Source: CAIUGU01 sp965279735
GTDB taxonomy: Bacteria; Pseudomonadota; Gammaproteobacteria; Steroidobacterales; Steroidobacteraceae
Length of the DNA: 64,000 nt
Direction: 5' to 3'
NCBI GenBank assembly: GCA_965279735.1
Contig: OZ257260.1
Span: 496,001 to 560,000 of the forward strand
Positions 61,836 to 64,000 of this stretch are shown here, piece after piece (positions within the stretch are counted from its first letter, which is position 1; each line of letters starts with the position of its first letter). A model generated the notes under the pieces. That model saw only the letters and a list, made by a program, of their open reading frames with translations, did not search any database and was not told the DNA's origin. The position numbers and the translations under genes are program-made.

Positions 61836-62405
61836 ATGAAAACTCGAATCCTGACCGCAATTTTTTCGGCTGGCTTCCTCCTCGGAGGCTGCGGCTCGGA
61901 TGAGGCTGCGCCTGAGGCGACGACATCTAAACCTTCTTCCTCTCAGTCGACCGACCCAGTCGCCCGCATGGCCAAGGCTGTCAGTGCCGACAAAGCTGGC
62001 GCGGGCGTGGACCTCAAATATGAAATCCAGGCCAAACCAGCAGTCGGAGTGCCCTTCGAGATCGAGATCGCGCTAGTCGCGACTGCCGATGCCGAGACCA
62101 TGGCGGTGGCGATCGGGGGGATGCCCGGTATCACCGTGACCAATGCCGCGGTTCCGCCCCTGACCGAAATCAAAGCCGGACAGGTGAATTCCCATAAATT
62201 CACGGTGTTGGCGGACCAGATCGGGGTGTATTACGTCAGCGTGGCAGTTACCACCCAGCTCGCGGGAACGACCCAGGCTCGTACCTTCTCTATCCCGCTG
62301 CTGCTGGGCGAAGTCCAGGTCTCCCAGAAGGCGACTGTCGAGCCCCCGAAGGACGCCACCGGGCAAGCCGTAGAGTCGATGCCGGCCACTGAAACCGGTC
62401 GCTAA
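61836..62405 (+). CDS. Small lipoprotein, function unknown
   Basis: A 189-residue lipoprotein. The signal peptide ends LGGC (lipobox, residues 17-20), followed by a Ser/Thr/Glu-rich linker and a beta-rich domain (about 60-165) with PFEIEIALVATADAETMAV and IGVYYVSVAVTTQ, like an immunoglobulin or cadherin-like fold. I do not recognise a family. It sits between the metalloprotease and typA genes, 82 bases after the former; GC is normal again. Confidence 0.65.
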   Translation: MKTRILTAIFSAGFLLGGCGSDEAAPEATTSKPSSSQSTDPVARMAKAVSADKAGAGVDLKYEIQAKPAVGVPFEIEIALVATADAETMAVAIGGMPGITVTNAAVPPLTEIKAGQVNSHKFTVLADQIGVYYVSVAVTTQLAGTTQARTFSIPLLLGEVQVSQKATVEPPKDATGQAVESMPATETGR

Positions 62406-62492
62406 CCCCTCGATTGCGCTGGTTTTGGGGGTCCAGGTAAGGCGGTGGAGGAGGCTCAGGCTTTAACCGCTCGCTATTACATCCTGCCCCCG

Positions 62493-62498
62493 TATAAT
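62493..62498 (+). promoter_or_regulatory. Sigma-70 -10 element of typA
   Basis: A perfect TATAAT lies 32 bases before the GTG start of typA. The region 16-18 bases upstream (TCGCTA and neighbours) does not match TTGACA, so only the -10 half is supported. Confidence 0.5.
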
Positions 62499-62530
62499 CC
62501 GCGGCCTTTGCCCCCGCCCCGGATTCTTTA

Positions 62531-64000
62531 GTGACCACCTCGAATCTTCGGAATATCGCCATCATCGCGCACGTCGATCATGGCAAGACCACCCTCGTCG
62601 ACAAACTTCTGCGCCAGTCCCAGACCCTGGACGTCCGGGAGAATCTCGGCGAGCGCATCATGGATTCCAACGACCTGGAGCGGGAGCGTGGCATCACGAT
62701 CCTGGCCAAGAACACGGCGCTTCGCTGGCTCGACAAGCGGACGAACATTGAGTATCGCCTCAATATCGTCGACACGCCGGGGCACGCCGACTTTGGTGGC
62801 GAGGTGGAGCGAGTGCTCTCCATGGTGGACTCGGTGTGCCTTCTGGTGGACGCGCAGGACGGCCCCATGCCGCAGACGCGTTTCGTAACGCAGAAGGCAT
62901 TCAACATGGGGCTCAAGCCCATCGTTGTCATCAACAAGATTGATCGGCCCGGCGCGCGGGCGCATTGGGTGCTCGACCAGGTGTTCGACCTGTTCGATCG
63001 CCTGGGTGCAACGGACAGCCAGCTGGACTTCCATGCCGTTTATGCAAGCGCGCTGGGTGGTTACGCGGGCGACAATCCGGACATCCGCGAAGGCAACATG
63101 GACTACCTGTTCCAGACGATCGTGGACACGGTTCCGCCGCCGCAAGTCGACGCCGATGGTCCGTTCCAGATGCAGATCACCTCGCTTGCTTACAGCAGCT
63201 ATGTGGGTGTCATCGGCACCGGTCGCATCAAGCGCGGCAAAGTACGTCCCAACATGCAGGTCGCCGTCATCGGGCGCGACGGCAGTGTGCGCAATGGACG
63301 CGTGCTGCAGGTCCTGGCTTTCATGGGCCTGGAGAAGATGGAAGCCCCCGAGGCGCAGGCGGGCGACATCATCGCCATCACCGGCATCGAGGAACTCGGC
63401 ATCTCCGAAACGCTTTGCGATCCGAAAAATCCCGAAGGGCTGGCCACGCTGCAGGTGGACGAGCCCACCATGACCATGATCTTCGAGGTGAACAAGTCAC
63501 CTTTCGCCGGCAAGGATGGGAAGTTCATTACTTCGAGGCAGATAGGCGAGCGCCTGCAGCGGGAATTGAAGACGAACGTCGCCCTGCGTGTGGAAAACTC
63601 CAGCAGCGGCGGTGACCAGTTCAAGGTCTCGGGCAGAGGTCTGTTGCACCTGTCCGTGTTGCTGGAAAACATGAGGCGTGAAGGCTACGAGGTTGCCGTC
63701 GCGCGGCCGCAAGTCATTACCAAAGTAATCGATGGCGTGACCCATGAACCGTTCGAGGTACTGGTGGCCGACGTAGAGGATACCGATCAGGGCAGCGTCA
63801 TCCAGGGCCTGGCCGAGCGTGGTGGCAAGATGGTCAACATGGTTCCGGACGGCAAGGGCCGTGTGCGACTGGAATACACCATTTCCTCGCGCGGTTTGAT
63901 CGGCTTCCGCACTGATTTCATCAACATGACGCGCGGCAGCGGTCTGCTGTTCCACAATTTCGATCACTTCGGTCCTGCAGGCGAGGATCGTCACGTGGGA
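62531..64000 (+). CDS. typA: Ribosome-associated GTPase TypA/BipA, 3' end missing
   Basis: 490 residues of about 600 are visible; the gene runs off the right edge. It begins at GTG with NLRNIAIIAHVDHGKTTLVDKLL, so G1 is AHVDHGKT. LERERGITI is the switch I/G2 region, VDTPGHADFGGEVERVL is G3 and NKIDRPGARAHWV is G4. Domains II (about 205-290) and III, and the start of the BipA-specific C-terminal region (RVRLEYTISSRGLIGFRTDF), are intact. BipA is a translational GTPase that helps 50S assembly and stress growth. It is a housekeeping gene outside the EPS island. Confidence 0.96.
   Translation, partial: MTTSNLRNIAIIAHVDHGKTTLVDKLLRQSQTLDVRENLGERIMDSNDLERERGITILAKNTALRWLDKRTNIEYRLNIVDTPGHADFGGEVERVLSMVDSVCLLVDAQDGPMPQTRFVTQKAFNMGLKPIVVINKIDRPGARAHWVLDQVFDLFDRLGATDSQLDFHAVYASALGGYAGDNPDIREGNMDYLFQTIVDTVPPPQVDADGPFQMQITSLAYSSYVGVIGTGRIKRGKVRPNMQVAVIGRDGSVRNGRVLQVLAFMGLEKMEAPEAQAGDIIAITGIEELGISETLCDPKNPEGLATLQVDEPTMTMIFEVNKSPFAGKDGKFITSRQIGERLQRELKTNVALRVENSSSGGDQFKVSGRGLLHLSVLLENMRREGYEVAVARPQVITKVIDGVTHEPFEVLVADVEDTDQGSVIQGLAERGGKMVNMVPDGKGRVRLEYTISSRGLIGFRTDFINMTRGSGLLFHNFDHFGPAGEDRHVG

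Noticed and set aside
1..64000. tRNA, rRNA, CRISPR, insertion sequences, prophage
   Set aside because: No cloverleaf, rRNA core, regularly spaced repeat, transposase or integrase pattern was seen on either strand; short RNAs could have been missed by eye.

Overview
The window looks like a chromosomal piece of a high-GC gammaproteobacterium. I infer this from the glrK-qseG-glrR gene order, srkA, typA and the PEP-CTERM-type exopolysaccharide machinery; a Steroidobacter/Nevskia-like relative is plausible, but no rRNA or other decisive marker is present. I see no tRNA, rRNA, CRISPR array, transposase, phage gene or plasmid gene. Most of the 64 kb is one very large exopolysaccharide (EPS) island.

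Layout. (1) 1-3180: the 3' end of an MFS transporter gene, a membrane-anchored beta-propeller protein, and a PEP-CTERM surface protein whose upstream region carries a near-perfect sigma-54 promoter; a strong bidirectional terminator follows. (2) 3226-12240: a WcaJ-type initiating phosphosugar transferase (minus strand), then a rightward run with a 7-TM/TPR-like membrane protein, three GT4 enzymes, a secreted GHL15-like glycosidase and a GT26 enzyme. (3) 12529-17072: the export core, made of a short OPX protein, an outer-membrane beta-barrel, a Wzz-like co-polymerase and a stand-alone BY-kinase. (4) 17154-29312: polymerase/ligase, GT-C enzyme, Wzx flippase, two GT-B enzymes, then a chain of genes overlapping by 4 bp: deacetylase, PaaK-like adenylating enzyme, an IucA/IucC (NIS synthetase)-like enzyme and an acyltransferase. 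(5) 29349-31397: two GT2 proteins (minus strand), one with a destroyed active site. (6) 31839-38633: rightward GT4, methyltransferase, GlpD-like oxidoreductase, epimerase, GT4 and sulfotransferase. (7) 38664-51154: leftward GMC oxidoreductase with its Tat-targeted small subunit, two methyltransferases, GT4, a formyltransferase-like/beta-propeller fusion, a second Wzx, an asparagine-synthase-like amidotransferase and a second GT-C. (8) 51214-54646: the GlrK-QseG-GlrR signalling system. (9) 54764-64000: a GT2-GtrA fusion, a third GT-C, galE bracketed by palindromic repeats, srkA, a lower-GC lipoprotein metalloprotease, a small lipoprotein and the 5' part of typA.

How it fits together (inference). 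WcaJ loads the first sugar on undecaprenyl phosphate, the GT-B/GT2 enzymes extend it, Wzx flips it, and the Wzy-like protein polymerises it under control of the Wzz/BY-kinase pair. The short OPX protein with its separate beta-barrel takes it across the outer membrane. The polymer seems heavily decorated: N-deacetylation, O-acylation, sulfation, methylation, perhaps amidation and oxidation. The most unusual part is the NIS-synthetase-like and PaaK-like pair between the deacetylase and the acyltransferase, which may define a new way of attaching a carboxylic acid to a polysaccharide. The exosortase that the PEP-CTERM protein needs is not in this window.
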